From Lewinellaceae bacterium (GTDB lineage Bacteria > Bacteroidota > Bacteroidia > Chitinophagales > Saprospiraceae), in NCBI GenBank assembly GCA_020636445.1, contig JACJXV010000005.1, positions 1 to 64,000 on the forward strand: 64,000 nucleotides of DNA, written 5' to 3'. Both the position numbers and the translations under genes were made by a program. Below are positions 18,214-28,300 of this stretch, in pieces. Every line of letters begins with the position of its first letter. Positions within the stretch are counted from its first letter, which is position 1. A model generated the notes under the pieces. The model worked only from the letters and a program-made list of their open reading frames with translations, did not search any database and was not told the DNA's origin.

Positions 18214-18849
18214 TTAGTTATCGGGTGCGATAGCGGAAGCACGAGCATAGGGGAGGCGTTCCAGTGGTTCCAGGCGGTAATAGGCATCAAGTCCGGCAAC
18301 ACCAACAGTGCCCCAATCTTCCAGGTTGATATGCCCACTCGGTAAGATAGCATTTTCCGGCAGGAGAATCTCGACTGCTCGGCCAATCATGAGTACCGTA
18401 CCGTTCGCTTTGATTCGGTGCTCTTCTTCGAATTGCATACCTATTTTAATATGACATTCCTGGACGTAGGGGGCGACCAGGCGGTCTGTAAACTGGGGGG
18501 TTAACCCGGTGGCTGTGAATTCCGAAGTTCCCCATTCATAATTGGCGGAGGTTTGGTGAGCCTGGGGGTAAATATCCCGGTGGACAACATTGATCGTGAA
18601 GGCACCCCGTTCCAGGATGTTGTGATACGTATGCCGGGGAACTGTTAGCGGGCGCATGATGAACCCCAGATAGGGCGGGTTTGACCCGATATGCACCAGG
18701 GAATTAAAAATGGCCAGGTTCGTGCGGTTACGACCATCGACGGTACCGATCAACACTGCCGGCTTGATCCCAGGCAAGGTGTTGAAGAAGTTGAGGCGAG
18801 GCACTCTGGACATGGCAGCCAGTTCTTCCGGTAAAAGGCTTTTTTCCAT
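18214..18849 (-). CDS. Flavin reductase-family (FMN-binding split barrel) protein
   Basis: A 211-residue protein with the FMN-binding split-barrel pattern of flavin reductase-like domains: RLNFFNTLPGIKPAVLIGTVD, NLAIFNSLVHIGSNPP (FMN-phosphate region), GFIMRPLTVPRHTYHNIL, and AFTINVVHRDIYPQAHQTS. Members use NAD(P)H to reduce free flavin for a partner monooxygenase, or act as small oxidoreductases. No monooxygenase is adjacent. The gene is followed 7 bases later by the nitrilase gene, so a joint operon is inferred. Upstream, 86 bases separate it from the NlpC/P60 gene. Confidence 0.88.
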   Translation of the reverse strand: MEKSLLPEELAAMSRVPRLNFFNTLPGIKPAVLIGTVDGRNRTNLAIFNSLVHIGSNPPYLGFIMRPLTVPRHTYHNILERGAFTINVVHRDIYPQAHQTSANYEWGTSEFTATGLTPQFTDRLVAPYVQECHIKIGMQFEEEHRIKANGTVLMIGRAVEILLPENAILPSGHINLEDWGTVGVAGLDAYYRLEPLERLPYARASAIAPDN

Positions 18850-18935
18850 TGGTTATTTTTTATGGGAAAACAGCAACTTCCCGGAAAGGTTGTTCGGGCA
18901 GGGCCTGCTCTTTTTTGCCCATTGTTTTGCTTGCC

Positions 18936-20144
18936 CTAATCTTTCCATTGGGCTTGATAAGCGGTGACATCCTTAAGCCAGGGGACCCCATTTTGGCCGG
19001 GAGTAGCCAGGATGCGTTTGGCCCGGATGAAGGTAGCCAGGCGATCGGGTGCAAAATCGGGATCTTCCGGATTGAGGCTCTGCACCTGGACCCGTCCGGT
19101 GGCGTGAATGATTTTGCTGCTCCCTTGATAGATAGCCACGTGGGTTATTTTTTCCGGAGTTTCAGTAGTGGCCGCCCGTCCGAAAAAGAGCAGGTCGCCA
19201 GGCTGAAGTTGATCAATACTCACGGCCTCATCAATGGCAGCACCAACATGCACTTGCTGGGAAGCATCGCGGGGTAAGAGCAATCCATTGAGATAGAAAA
19301 CGGTTTTAGTGAAACCGCTGCAATCCATGGCCTTCGCAGAAGTTCCGCCCCAGAGATAAGGGCGCCCCATAAGTTCCTGCGCACTGCGCAGAATATTTTC
19401 AGCGGTCGGTTGTCGGCTGGTGAGCCAATCGCTCAGTGACATAATCGCTCCTTCGGGAACAAAGCCTGTGCGGCCATCTGGAAAAGTCACAGCAACCCAC
19501 CCCGCAATGGGAGCAGCGTTTTGCAGCAGTATATTGCCTGCCAGTAAATCACTTACGGGTGTAGCGGTTGAAGAGGGGGCATTCCACGCCAGGCCATAAT
19601 CGTCGAGGAAAACGACCCGCGCCCCCTCCTGCCAGGCTTGGAGTTCTTCACGGCTGAGCTGTACAAAACCACCGGCATCCAGCCAGCCCAGGTACCCGTC
19701 AGGAGTTTGCACATAGAACCAGTCGCCTTCAGCTTTGTATACCCGCAGGGGCGTTCCCAGGGTAGATTGGGTGGCTAATTCGGCGCTATGGCGGGGCTCG
19801 GACCGGATATTTGCTACAGAAAGATTGACCAACCCATAGGTTTTATTTTGTAGTGCAGCGGCCGGTAACAGGAGGATACTATCGATGACCGAAATACCAG
19901 CGCTATCCAGTTTGCCGCGTAGGGCAGCCTGCGCTTCCGGGAGATTTGTTTCCCCGCGGAGTATCCACTTTCCGCCTTTGTTAACGGGGGTAATTGCCCA
20001 AACGGCCACTCGTTTATCGGGAGCATAAGCTTGTTTTACTTCCTCAATAAGCCTCGATAAGCGGGGAGATTCCTGCGGCGTTGGTTGGCAAGCGCTCAGC
20101 AGGGCCATAATTGCGAATGTTCCGAAGAAGAGTTCTGATTTCAT
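18936..20144 (-). CDS. NlpC/P60 family lipoprotein with SH3 domains
   Basis: A 402-residue peptidoglycan hydrolase-like lipoprotein. The signal ends in a lipobox (MALLSACQ, Cys about residue 19), so it is membrane-anchored in the periplasm. An N-terminal domain of unknown type (~30-105) precedes two SH3b-like domains (NLSVANIRSEPRHSAEL... and a second around residues 180-235 ending GRTGFVPEGAI). The C-terminal NlpC/P60 cysteine peptidase (~250-375) has the catalytic Cys in AMDCSGFTKTVFY, the His in KITHVAIYQGSS, and the third polar residue in IIHATGRVQ. Such enzymes cut gamma-D-Glu-diaminopimelate bonds. The same architecture is common in Bacteroidota cell-wall recycling. Confidence 0.92.
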   Translation of the reverse strand: MKSELFFGTFAIMALLSACQPTPQESPRLSRLIEEVKQAYAPDKRVAVWAITPVNKGGKWILRGETNLPEAQAALRGKLDSAGISVIDSILLLPAAALQNKTYGLVNLSVANIRSEPRHSAELATQSTLGTPLRVYKAEGDWFYVQTPDGYLGWLDAGGFVQLSREELQAWQEGARVVFLDDYGLAWNAPSSTATPVSDLLAGNILLQNAAPIAGWVAVTFPDGRTGFVPEGAIMSLSDWLTSRQPTAENILRSAQELMGRPYLWGGTSAKAMDCSGFTKTVFYLNGLLLPRDASQQVHVGAAIDEAVSIDQLQPGDLLFFGRAATTETPEKITHVAIYQGSSKIIHATGRVQVQSLNPEDPDFAPDRLATFIRAKRILATPGQNGVPWLKDVTAYQAQWKD

Positions 20145-20194
20145 TGGGCAGGTGAGTTACGTTCAACGAAAATACCGATAGGTGTTGAAAGGGC

Positions 20195-20224
20195 AAAAAA
20201 AAAGCTGGCTTGTAGGCCAGCTTT
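20195..20224 (-). terminator. Intrinsic terminator of the beta-helix protein gene
   Basis: Perfect 9-bp stem AAAGCTGGC/GCCAGCTTT (20201-20209 with 20216-20224). On the minus strand the stem runs into nine T residues (A at 20195-20203). It lies 28 bases past the stop of the gene at 20253. Confidence 0.85.
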
Positions 20225-20252
20225 TCGCGTACATAGGAAATAGATAAATTTG

Positions 20253-21251
20253 TTAGTAGGTGGATCTGATTATGATTTGTTTTGGTTTCTTACTGTCTTC
20301 TTGTGCGACTCCACGGGGAGCGCTGGTATTTTCACCGAGCGCTTCGGTATTGTTCTCATGGCGGCAACCCTGAATAACCGGGTTGCAGATGCCTGTTTCC
20401 AGGCGCTTGTTATATACGCAGCTACCCCGAACAAAGGCAACGTTGTTGAGGAAATAGCAGGTTTCGATTAGTGGATTAGCTACCCCTTTGTTCGCCTGGT
20501 TGGTGATGCATCCGCCATAGGTTGCGGTATTGCCTTCAAAGTGGCAACGAATAACCAGCGTATTACACTGTCCTTCTGCACCATTATTATAGATAGCACC
20601 ACCTTCAAGCTCTGCGGCATTGGTTACAAAGCGACAGTTTTCAATGCGGGTACCATTACAACTACCCATTGAGCCATGGTTGAAGATAGCGGCACCATAG
20701 AGGCCCTGGTTATCAATAAACAGGCAATTTTTTACAACTGGTGAAGAAGTACCATTACTGCCATCGTTGAACCAGCCACCACCACTACTTTGTATATGGC
20801 CTTCGCGGATGGACTGGTTGGCATTGCCACCCGTGATTACAAAACCATCGATAATCGTATTTGCCGAAGCCCGGCTGGTATACATTACCGTGAAGGCATT
20901 ATCATCGGCCGAAGCAAGGGAACCAATTTCTCCGGAAAGTACAGTAGGGTATTTATTCCAGTCGCGCTGACTGGAAGAAGTTTCGGTGCCGGCAAATCCT
21001 CCTAACAAGATAATGTCGGAGGGAATGCGGAAACTAGCGCTCCGGTCGTTGGAAGCCGTGGTCAGGTAAGTACCGGTGGCGACCCAGATTTGGGTGCCAG
21101 GCCGTGCAGCAGCCAGTGCCTGGTGGAGATCACCAAGGGGACTAGCCCAGGAAGAACCATTTCCCCGGGCGCCAGCCTGCACGTAGATTACCTGTGCACT
21201 CATGTGCCCAAGTACCAACGCCATTATAAAAGTAAAGAATGCCCTTTTCAC
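20253..21251 (-). CDS. Secreted right-handed parallel beta-helix protein
   Basis: A 332-residue secreted protein with signal peptide (MKRAFFTFIMALVLGHMSA). The start of the mature part, VIYVQAGARGNGSSWASPLGDLHQAL, matches the opening of DUF1565-type beta-helix proteins. The body contains regularly spaced rungs with the pattern (N/H)x(A/G/S)xxxxCNxxIxxCxFxxNxAxxxGGAIYN, with Cys in many rungs (for example ENCRFVTNAAE, RCHFEGNTATYGG, ETCYFLNNVA). These folds occur in adhesins and polysaccharide lyases; no catalytic residues can be assigned. The last ~45 residues are polar and basic and do not look like a T9SS sorting domain, so the export route beyond the periplasm is uncertain. Confidence 0.85.
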   Translation of the reverse strand: MKRAFFTFIMALVLGHMSAQVIYVQAGARGNGSSWASPLGDLHQALAAARPGTQIWVATGTYLTTASNDRSASFRIPSDIILLGGFAGTETSSSQRDWNKYPTVLSGEIGSLASADDNAFTVMYTSRASANTIIDGFVITGGNANQSIREGHIQSSGGGWFNDGSNGTSSPVVKNCLFIDNQGLYGAAIFNHGSMGSCNGTRIENCRFVTNAAELEGGAIYNNGAEGQCNTLVIRCHFEGNTATYGGCITNQANKGVANPLIETCYFLNNVAFVRGSCVYNKRLETGICNPVIQGCRHENNTEALGENTSAPRGVAQEDSKKPKQIIIRSTY

Positions 21252-21751
21252 GGAACGCAGTTTAAGTGCAAAAAATCAATTTCCTATTCGGAGGTTTTGC
21301 AGGGCAGCAAAAATGAAAAAAGAAGCCCTTAGCATTACCTGACGGTATGCCAAACGAACATCACAGAATTTGGGCAAGAGACCTTTGGGGAAAGATCTCT
21401 AATTACATGGAAAAAAAGAAGTGTCGTCAAACAGTTCCAAGATAGCTATTTAATTAGCAGCCAACCAAATAGAATTAAACGTGTACACGTTGCTAATTTA
21501 CAAAGGGGATCATTGGTTTATGAAGCGGTAGGTATTTTCAAGGAAAAGGGGTAACTTGTTGGGGAAAGGTTCGTATATAAGATAGGTAAGCGGTATTTTT
21601 TATTCAAGAAAAGGTATTGTTGTTGAGTAAACGGTTGATTTGCCTCGAAAAGGTGTTGAATTCACCCAAGAGCGGCAAAATCTGCGGATCAAATACTGTG
21701 TTTGCTTGAATTAAATACTACCTTTAGTAGCGTCTTCGAAAAACCATATCC
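21252..21751. other. Intergenic region, divergent spacer
   Basis: Five hundred bases, AT-rich, between the divergent beta-helix and T9SS cassette genes. No convincing gene or repeat was found. A weak -7-like box, TACCTTTA, lies at 21719-21726, 25 bases before the PorP/SprF-like start, without a matching -33 element. Confidence 0.5.
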
Positions 21752-22843
21752 ATGAATTGTAAACTTCTACCCAAATTCCCTATTGCTGTTTTCCGAATGG
21801 GTTGGTATGGAATACCTTTGGTTGTGTTGGCCCTGTTTTCGGGCTCCCTTTCGGCGCAGGATATTCACTATTCCCAATTTTATGGTGCTCCATTTAATGT
21901 ATCCCCATCGTTGATTGGGATATTTGATGGAGATATTCGCCTGATGGGGAATATTCGCAATCAGTGGGCCAGCGTCCCGGTGGATTACCGGACGATTACC
22001 CTCGCTGCGGATGGCAAACTACCCATGGCTGAAAATGGAAGTTTTTTCGCGGTGAGTGGTGCGTTTAATTTTGATCAGGCGGGAGATTCCCGGTTGCGCT
22101 ACGTTAACCTGGCGCTGGGAGGATCCTATACCCGGTTATTGCAACCTGGGCTTTTTGCCACGGTAGGCGTTCAGTTAGGAACTTCGCAACGCAATTTTGA
22201 TTTGAACGGGCTGATCTTTGATGAACAGTACGATAATACTACCGGGCAACCCAATCCGAATACTGGCAACGGGGAGTCGTTCCCGAATCTGCGCAATGGT
22301 TTTGCGGATTTGTCGGCGGGGCTCAATTTTCATTGGCAAGCCCAGAAAGAAGCCCTGCTGGTGGATATGCTCCTGAAGCGTTCTAAATTAGATATTGGGG
22401 TAGGTGTCCATCACCTCAACCGGCCTAATCAAAGTTTTGACGAACGGACTACCATCAATCTGCCTATGCGGATCAGCCCTTATGCCATGGCTACTATTCA
22501 ATTAGGTAGCCGGTTTGATTTAGTAGGTAACCTACAGGGGCAGTTCCAAAGTACCTACGAAGAATGGCTGGCTGGATTTGGGGTTAAATTTCACCTGGAT
22601 ACCAACCCGGGGCAACGCCTAGCTTTTCAATTGGGAGCCAATTATCGGTTCCACCAGATTGGCGATTCCTATTCCCCGGCCATCGAAGTCTTCTACCGCA
22701 ATATCCGTGCAGGGTTTAGTTATGACGTAAATATTTCCGAGTTTGATGTAGCCACGAAAGGGCGGAGCGGACCGGAGTTTTTCGTACACTATACCATTCG
22801 CCGAGTACCTAAAATAAAAGCCAAAATCTGCCCCCTCATCTAA
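21752..22843 (+). CDS. PorP/SprF family type IX secretion system membrane protein
   Basis: A 363-residue outer-membrane protein of the PorP/SprF family, which helps T9SS handle and attach type B substrates such as SprB-like adhesins. It has a signal segment ending near SGSLSAQ, then the hallmark opening QDIHYSQFYGAPFNVSPSL, repeated amphipathic beta-strands, and the family C-terminus ending KICPLI. It heads a compact cassette: 63 bases to a PorE-like gene, then 20 bases to the large type B adhesin. This pairing of a PorP/SprF paralogue with the adhesin it serves is well established in the phylum. Several such paralogues per genome are usual, so this one is probably specific for the neighbouring substrate. 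Confidence 0.95.
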   Translation: MNCKLLPKFPIAVFRMGWYGIPLVVLALFSGSLSAQDIHYSQFYGAPFNVSPSLIGIFDGDIRLMGNIRNQWASVPVDYRTITLAADGKLPMAENGSFFAVSGAFNFDQAGDSRLRYVNLALGGSYTRLLQPGLFATVGVQLGTSQRNFDLNGLIFDEQYDNTTGQPNPNTGNGESFPNLRNGFADLSAGLNFHWQAQKEALLVDMLLKRSKLDIGVGVHHLNRPNQSFDERTTINLPMRISPYAMATIQLGSRFDLVGNLQGQFQSTYEEWLAGFGVKFHLDTNPGQRLAFQLGANYRFHQIGDSYSPAIEVFYRNIRAGFSYDVNISEFDVATKGRSGPEFFVHYTIRRVPKIKAKICPLI

Positions 22844-22906
22844 CTCCTGATGATCAGATTTGCTACCCTTAAAACCAAAGGTTGTTAACCATAGAAGTTA
22901 AGCCGC

Positions 22907-25369
22907 ATGTTTTCACGACTACTCCATTTGTGTATTTTTCTTTTTTTGGCTCAGTTGCTACCAGCGCAAACACTGACCAAATGGCTAAATGAAGCGGATA
23001 CTGCTTTTGCCAAAAAGGATTATTACACCGCGTATAAATACTACGAGGCTGGCTCGTTATACGACAGCACCAATGCCTACGTCTTTTATCAGATGGGCGA
23101 ATCTGCGCGTATGTTCAATGCCTACACAGCAGCCCGTGAGGCTTATTTGCGGGTGCTGAGCATGCCCGATTCCGTTACCAGTCAGTATCCAGAAACCCGA
23201 TTGTGGCTGGGGACCGTCTTACAGAAAATAGGCGACTACACCGGGGCTATTGACCAATTCCGGATGTATAAAAATCAACAAAGCTCGCGGGGCGTTATTT
23301 CTCCCGAAACTTCCCTTGCTGACCGGTGTATGGCTGATTGCGAGTGGGCGATGCAGGAAGTTGAACGCAGTGACCGGATTACTACGCGGGGCATTGCGCC
23401 GGCATCCAATCGGAACCTGGGCCCTACGATTAACGGGATTTACTCCGATTTTGGGGGTGTTTTTGTAGGGGATACTATTTATTACTCTTCTTTCCGTTTC
23501 CCCCCTGATCCAGATATTAAAGAGAAGGATCAACCGAAGCTATTAATCAAAGTTTTACGGGCAACCCCTGATGGGCAGGTTACCGTATTACCTGCTGATT
23601 TCAACGTTCCTGGCAAAATGGTTGCCTATAGTGCTTTTGCCCCTGAGGCAAAAGGCATTTATTACTGCTTATGTGAGAGCCTGAACCCCGCAGAGGTTCG
23701 CTGTGATATGTATTATCGCACACGGCAGCCGGGCAATCAGTGGGGCCCACCCCTGAAATTGGGGGTCAATGTACCGGGAAAAACAACGACGCAACCTTCT
23801 GTTGGGATTGACCCTGACGGAAAAGCCTGGTTGTATTTTGCTTCGAATCGGGATGGAGGCAAGGGGAAAATGGATCTTTGGCGCGGGGCCATTGATTTGG
23901 AAACCGGCAATGTGACTTCCGCTGAACCTCTTACTGCATTGAATACCGCCAATGACGATGCAAGCCCTTCTTATCACCAACGCAGTCAGCAACTTTTCTA
24001 CAGCTCGAACGATAGCCCCACCTATGGTGGATTTGATGTTCGGAGTTCTTTTCTGAATAGCGAGGGCCAATGGGGCAAACCCATTAACCAGGGAACAAGT
24101 GTCAATAGTAGCTATGATGAGCTATACTACACCCGGAATGCCTACGGGGATAAAGCCCTTTTTGCCTCTAATGGTTGGGGCGCCACGTACATTGAAGAGG
24201 ATAAAGAAGCCTGCTGTTATGATCTTTATGAGCGGGATGTAAATCTTGATCTCACACTGGAGGTATTGACCATGAAAAAACGAGACTCTACGGCTTTGGT
24301 GGCTACTACTGTAGAACTCTATGAAATACCTCGTGATGGAGGCCCGGAGAAATTAGTAAAAGTGGAAGTCAACCCTACCGACAATAGCTACCTGTTTACC
24401 CTGGAACGATATAAAAAATACCGTATCGCCGGTACGAAAGATGGGTTTATTGGGGATGAGCGGGTTGTCGATTTATTAGGTGTACCGGACACATCATTGT
24501 CCCTTCCAGCAGTAAAACTTTATTTGCTGGATGTCAATCTTACGGCTCTCACGCTTGATGATCGGGATGGTTCAGCCTTAGACTCCTGCCATGTTAAGTT
24601 TTATAAAATGGAAGGAGAAAAGAAGGTGTTAATTTCTGACCTGGTGAATCCTACAGGTAATGATTACCACTATGCAATTCTGATAAATACACCTTACTAT
24701 ATCTGGGCAACGAAAGATGGAGGCGTATTTGATACTATTGAATATCCTATCCTGTTTACGCAGGCGGATATTGATCGTCTTGGGCCGGATATTACCATTG
24801 AATTGCCGTTGGGCCCCGAAGTAACCAAATTGTCAGCTTTCGTATTCTTTGAAAATGATTACCCCTTGCGAACGACTAAGGATACAACCTCTTACAGTGT
24901 CATGTTCAATGCTTACTTGCCGAACAAGACCCGTTACTATTCAGAGGTGCCCAAGGATTCACTGACCAAGATGCAAGCTTTCTTCAATGAAGATGTGGCT
25001 TTCGGGATGCGAGATTTGCAATACCTGCGGAAAAAGGTCCTGGAATATCTCAATAAAGGCTACCAAATTGAAATAGACCTAAGCGGTTTCGCTTCTCCCC
25101 GTTATTTGCCGGGGTATAACCGTGATCTGAGTAATCGTCGGATCAAGACGGTTAAAAACACGCTGGGCTTATTTCCAGGTGGTGAATTGGCCAAATTTGT
25201 CAGTCCGACGGGGAATGGTCAGTTAACTATCCACGAAGAGCCCAATGGCGCCGAACGCTCCCGTCCGGGCGTACCTGCAGCAATGAAAGATAAGGCTTCG
25301 ATATATAGCGTCCTGGCCGCCACCGAACGTCGGGTTGAAGTGGTAGTCATCAAGGTAATTGCCCCTTAA
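22907..25369 (+). CDS. PorE-like OmpA-family protein with TPR and PD40 beta-propeller domains
   Basis: An 820-residue exported protein (signal peptide LCIFLFLAQLLPAQ). Order of domains: TPR-like helices (~25-145, ADTAFAKKDYYTAYKYYEAG); a WD40/PD40 beta-propeller (~155-440, with FASNRDGGKGKMDLW and FYSSNDSPTYGGFDV); two carboxypeptidase-regulatory-like beta-sandwiches (~445-640); and a C-terminal OmpA-like peptidoglycan-binding domain (~645-820, IEIDLSGFASPRYLPG and NRDLSNRRIKTVKN). This TPR-propeller-CRD-OmpA order is that of PorE, a periplasmic T9SS component that binds peptidoglycan. Position between PorP/SprF and the adhesin supports a role as an accessory of this cassette. Confidence 0.9.
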   Translation: MFSRLLHLCIFLFLAQLLPAQTLTKWLNEADTAFAKKDYYTAYKYYEAGSLYDSTNAYVFYQMGESARMFNAYTAAREAYLRVLSMPDSVTSQYPETRLWLGTVLQKIGDYTGAIDQFRMYKNQQSSRGVISPETSLADRCMADCEWAMQEVERSDRITTRGIAPASNRNLGPTINGIYSDFGGVFVGDTIYYSSFRFPPDPDIKEKDQPKLLIKVLRATPDGQVTVLPADFNVPGKMVAYSAFAPEAKGIYYCLCESLNPAEVRCDMYYRTRQPGNQWGPPLKLGVNVPGKTTTQPSVGIDPDGKAWLYFASNRDGGKGKMDLWRGAIDLETGNVTSAEPLTALNTANDDASPSYHQRSQQLFYSSNDSPTYGGFDVRSSFLNSEGQWGKPINQGTSVNSSYDELYYTRNAYGDKALFASNGWGATYIEEDKEACCYDLYERDVNLDLTLEVLTMKKRDSTALVATTVELYEIPRDGGPEKLVKVEVNPTDNSYLFTLERYKKYRIAGTKDGFIGDERVVDLLGVPDTSLSLPAVKLYLLDVNLTALTLDDRDGSALDSCHVKFYKMEGEKKVLISDLVNPTGNDYHYAILINTPYYIWATKDGGVFDTIEYPILFTQADIDRLGPDITIELPLGPEVTKLSAFVFFENDYPLRTTKDTTSYSVMFNAYLPNKTRYYSEVPKDSLTKMQAFFNEDVAFGMRDLQYLRKKVLEYLNKGYQIEIDLSGFASPRYLPGYNRDLSNRRIKTVKNTLGLFPGGELAKFVSPTGNGQLTIHEEPNGAERSRPGVPAAMKDKASIYSVLAATERRVEVVVIKVIAP

Positions 25370-25389
25370 TTCCAAAGTTATTAATCCCT

Positions 25390-28300
25390 ATGGTGATGAA
25401 CCGAACAAGAATCCAAAACGTCTTTACGCATATACCCGGCATGGGCCGGTGGTTGTGGTTATTGTTATTTGGCCTGCTGCCCGGGTTGGCTCAGGCTACC
25501 CATATTGTGGGAGGTGAAATCACCTACCGCGCACTGGGCAATAACCGGTATGAAATTAATTTGGTCGTATATCGAGACTGTAAACTGGGCGATCCGGCTG
25601 CGGATTTTGATGATCCGGCCAAGGTCGTCATCTTCACCGGCAGCAATAGCCGGGTTGATTCCGTTTTCCTCAGTCCTTTTGGTCGGGTTCAGGTATCCAA
25701 TAACCTGAATAACTGCTTCAAGGTCGAAAAAGAAAACGAAGTATGCGTGGAAACCGCCAGTTACCGGGGTGTTGTCACCTTACCCTTCCGCAACGATGGG
25801 TATCGCTTTGTCTATCAGCGATGCTGCCGGAATGCCACTGTCGCGAACATTATCGATCCGTTACGGACCGGAGCGACCTATGATATTGTGCTTACCGGGG
25901 CGGCGATGCAGCGCGGGAATAGCAGCCCCACATTCAAACAATGGCCACCTATCTATATTTGTGCCAATACCGAATTGGATTTTGACCACTCGGCTACGGA
26001 CGCTGATGGTGATTCACTGGTTTACAAACTGTGTGCTCCTTATCAGGGGTTAACGATTTCCAAGCCTGGTGCTAATGGGATTGACCCTTACGAGTCGCCA
26101 GCTAATTTCAGGGAAGTGAATTGGGTAACCCCTACCTATGGCGTTAACAATATGCTGGGTACCGGTGCTCCGCTTACTATTCAATCTGTTACGGGGCAAA
26201 TGACCGCCATACCTGGTACGTTGGGTCAATTTGTCGTGGGGGTTTGTGTAGAGGAATACGACCGGGCAACCAAGACCTTGCTTTCCCAAACGCGGCGCGA
26301 TTTCCAATATAATGTTGTGCCTTGTCAAACAGTAACGGCCAGCTTTGGAGCTCCTGATGTGCAGTGCGATAACCAGACGGTTGTTTTTAACAACAACAGT
26401 ACATTGGCTACCAATTTTCAGTGGTATTTTGATTATCCTGCCAATACTCTGACTTCCACAGAAAGGAGTCCAACGTTTGTTTACCCGGATACCGGCCGCT
26501 TCACCGTAGCACTGATTGCAGAACCGGGAACAATTTGCGCCGACACAGCATTCAGGCAAATATTCCTACAGGATAATTCTACGCTGGCGAAATTCAGGTA
26601 TGACGTTTTTGATTGTGAAAATTTCAGCCTGTTACAGCTTTTTGATGAGTCGACCGACTCTGTCTCCGGGGTTGCTTCCTGGGAGTGGACCATTACCTAT
26701 GGTAATCAAACACAGGTATCCTTGTTGCAGAATCCGGTTTTTGAAGTACCCTTACTGGTGACAGGTACGATTAATTTGCGGGTTACGTCGGTTAATGGCT
26801 GTGTGCAAACCAGTCAGACCACTTTTAAAACTGGCGAGGGTAATCCGGGAAGTTATTTGCGGGACACCATTCCGGCTTGTATTGGAGATGTTGTAACGTT
26901 AAACCCGGATACGCCGGACAGTGTTTCCTTTATCTATACCTGGGAAGTGATCAGTGGGCCTCCGCTTAGTGACCCTAATGCGATCAACCCGCAGGTTACG
27001 GCAATGTCGAATGGTGCTTATCGGGTTCGAATTGTTCCGAACAATGGAGCTGTCTGCGAAATCATAGACACAATTATCCTGCAGCTCGGACTCAAGCCTG
27101 AAGCTAGCTTTAATGCTACCCCGGGGTGTGATGGGTTCACAACTACCCTCACCAATACTACACCCGATGGTTCGGTGGTGAAGTGGATCGTTGGCCCGGA
27201 GGATGCTCCTCTGGCCGAGGGTTCCGGAGAAACGTTCTCGTTTACTTTTGCTGCAGCTGGGACTTATCCGGTGACCTTAATTGCCCTGGGTGGATGTACC
27301 GATACGGTTACTCAGGAAGTTACGGTAATCGGTGAGAAGTTGGTAGTAGCAGCGAGTGCTAATCCGTTAACTTGTAACAATGATGGGCTCGTCTACCAGC
27401 TCACTGATGCCAGCGTGGCACCCTTGAATGATATTGCTTCCTGGAACTGGACTACCAGCGATGGGCAGTCCTCCGCCGAACAAAACCCACAGTTCACCTT
27501 TACCCCAGGCACTGCAGTAGGTGTGAAATTAGTAGTAACCACCACTGCTAGCTGCCAGGATTCAACAAGTCTTGATATTACCGTGGTCCAACCACCGGTG
27601 AGCAACTTGCCCGACCGTTTATCCATTTGTCCGGGAGGCAGCATTTTGCTGCCTAATGAAGGCCAAGCAGGATTCGTTTATGCCTGGTCGCCAACCACTG
27701 GGGTGAGTGACCCCACAGCTGCTAATCCGGTGTTCTCACCTGCAACCACCACAACCTATATCCTTTCGGTTACCCTTCCGGATCCGCTGGCCTTGCTTTG
27801 CCCGGTAACGGACACCGTGGTGGTGGTCGTTGAACCGGCTACTGGCCTGATGGTGTCAGGAGGAGGAGTTACTTGCGAACCAACTACTACGCTGGTGGCT
27901 ACTACCGATGTAGCCAGCAACATTATCTGGTATGCAGCTAACGGTGATTCTCTGGGAACAGGTACTGAGCTTACGGTAAATGTTAGTGGCCGGCAGGAAA
28001 TTCGTGCTGTTGCGACTAGTGGGGCTGGTTGTGTAGACACCGTTTCGGTAGCCGTCAGTGGTGGTCCGGTAGATTATGAACTTCCCGATGTGGTAAAAGT
28101 ATGTACGGGGGATCCAATTCCGGTCGTTTTCACCAACCTGGATACTAATGATACTCTGAGCTATTCCTGGACACCTCTGGATCAAATCCTTGCTGGTGCA
28201 GACAGTGCGATGCCAACCATTCGCGATACTCCGGGCAAGCGGACCTTATATGTAACGGCCACCAGTCAATACGGGTGTACGGCCATGGATTCAGTACAAC

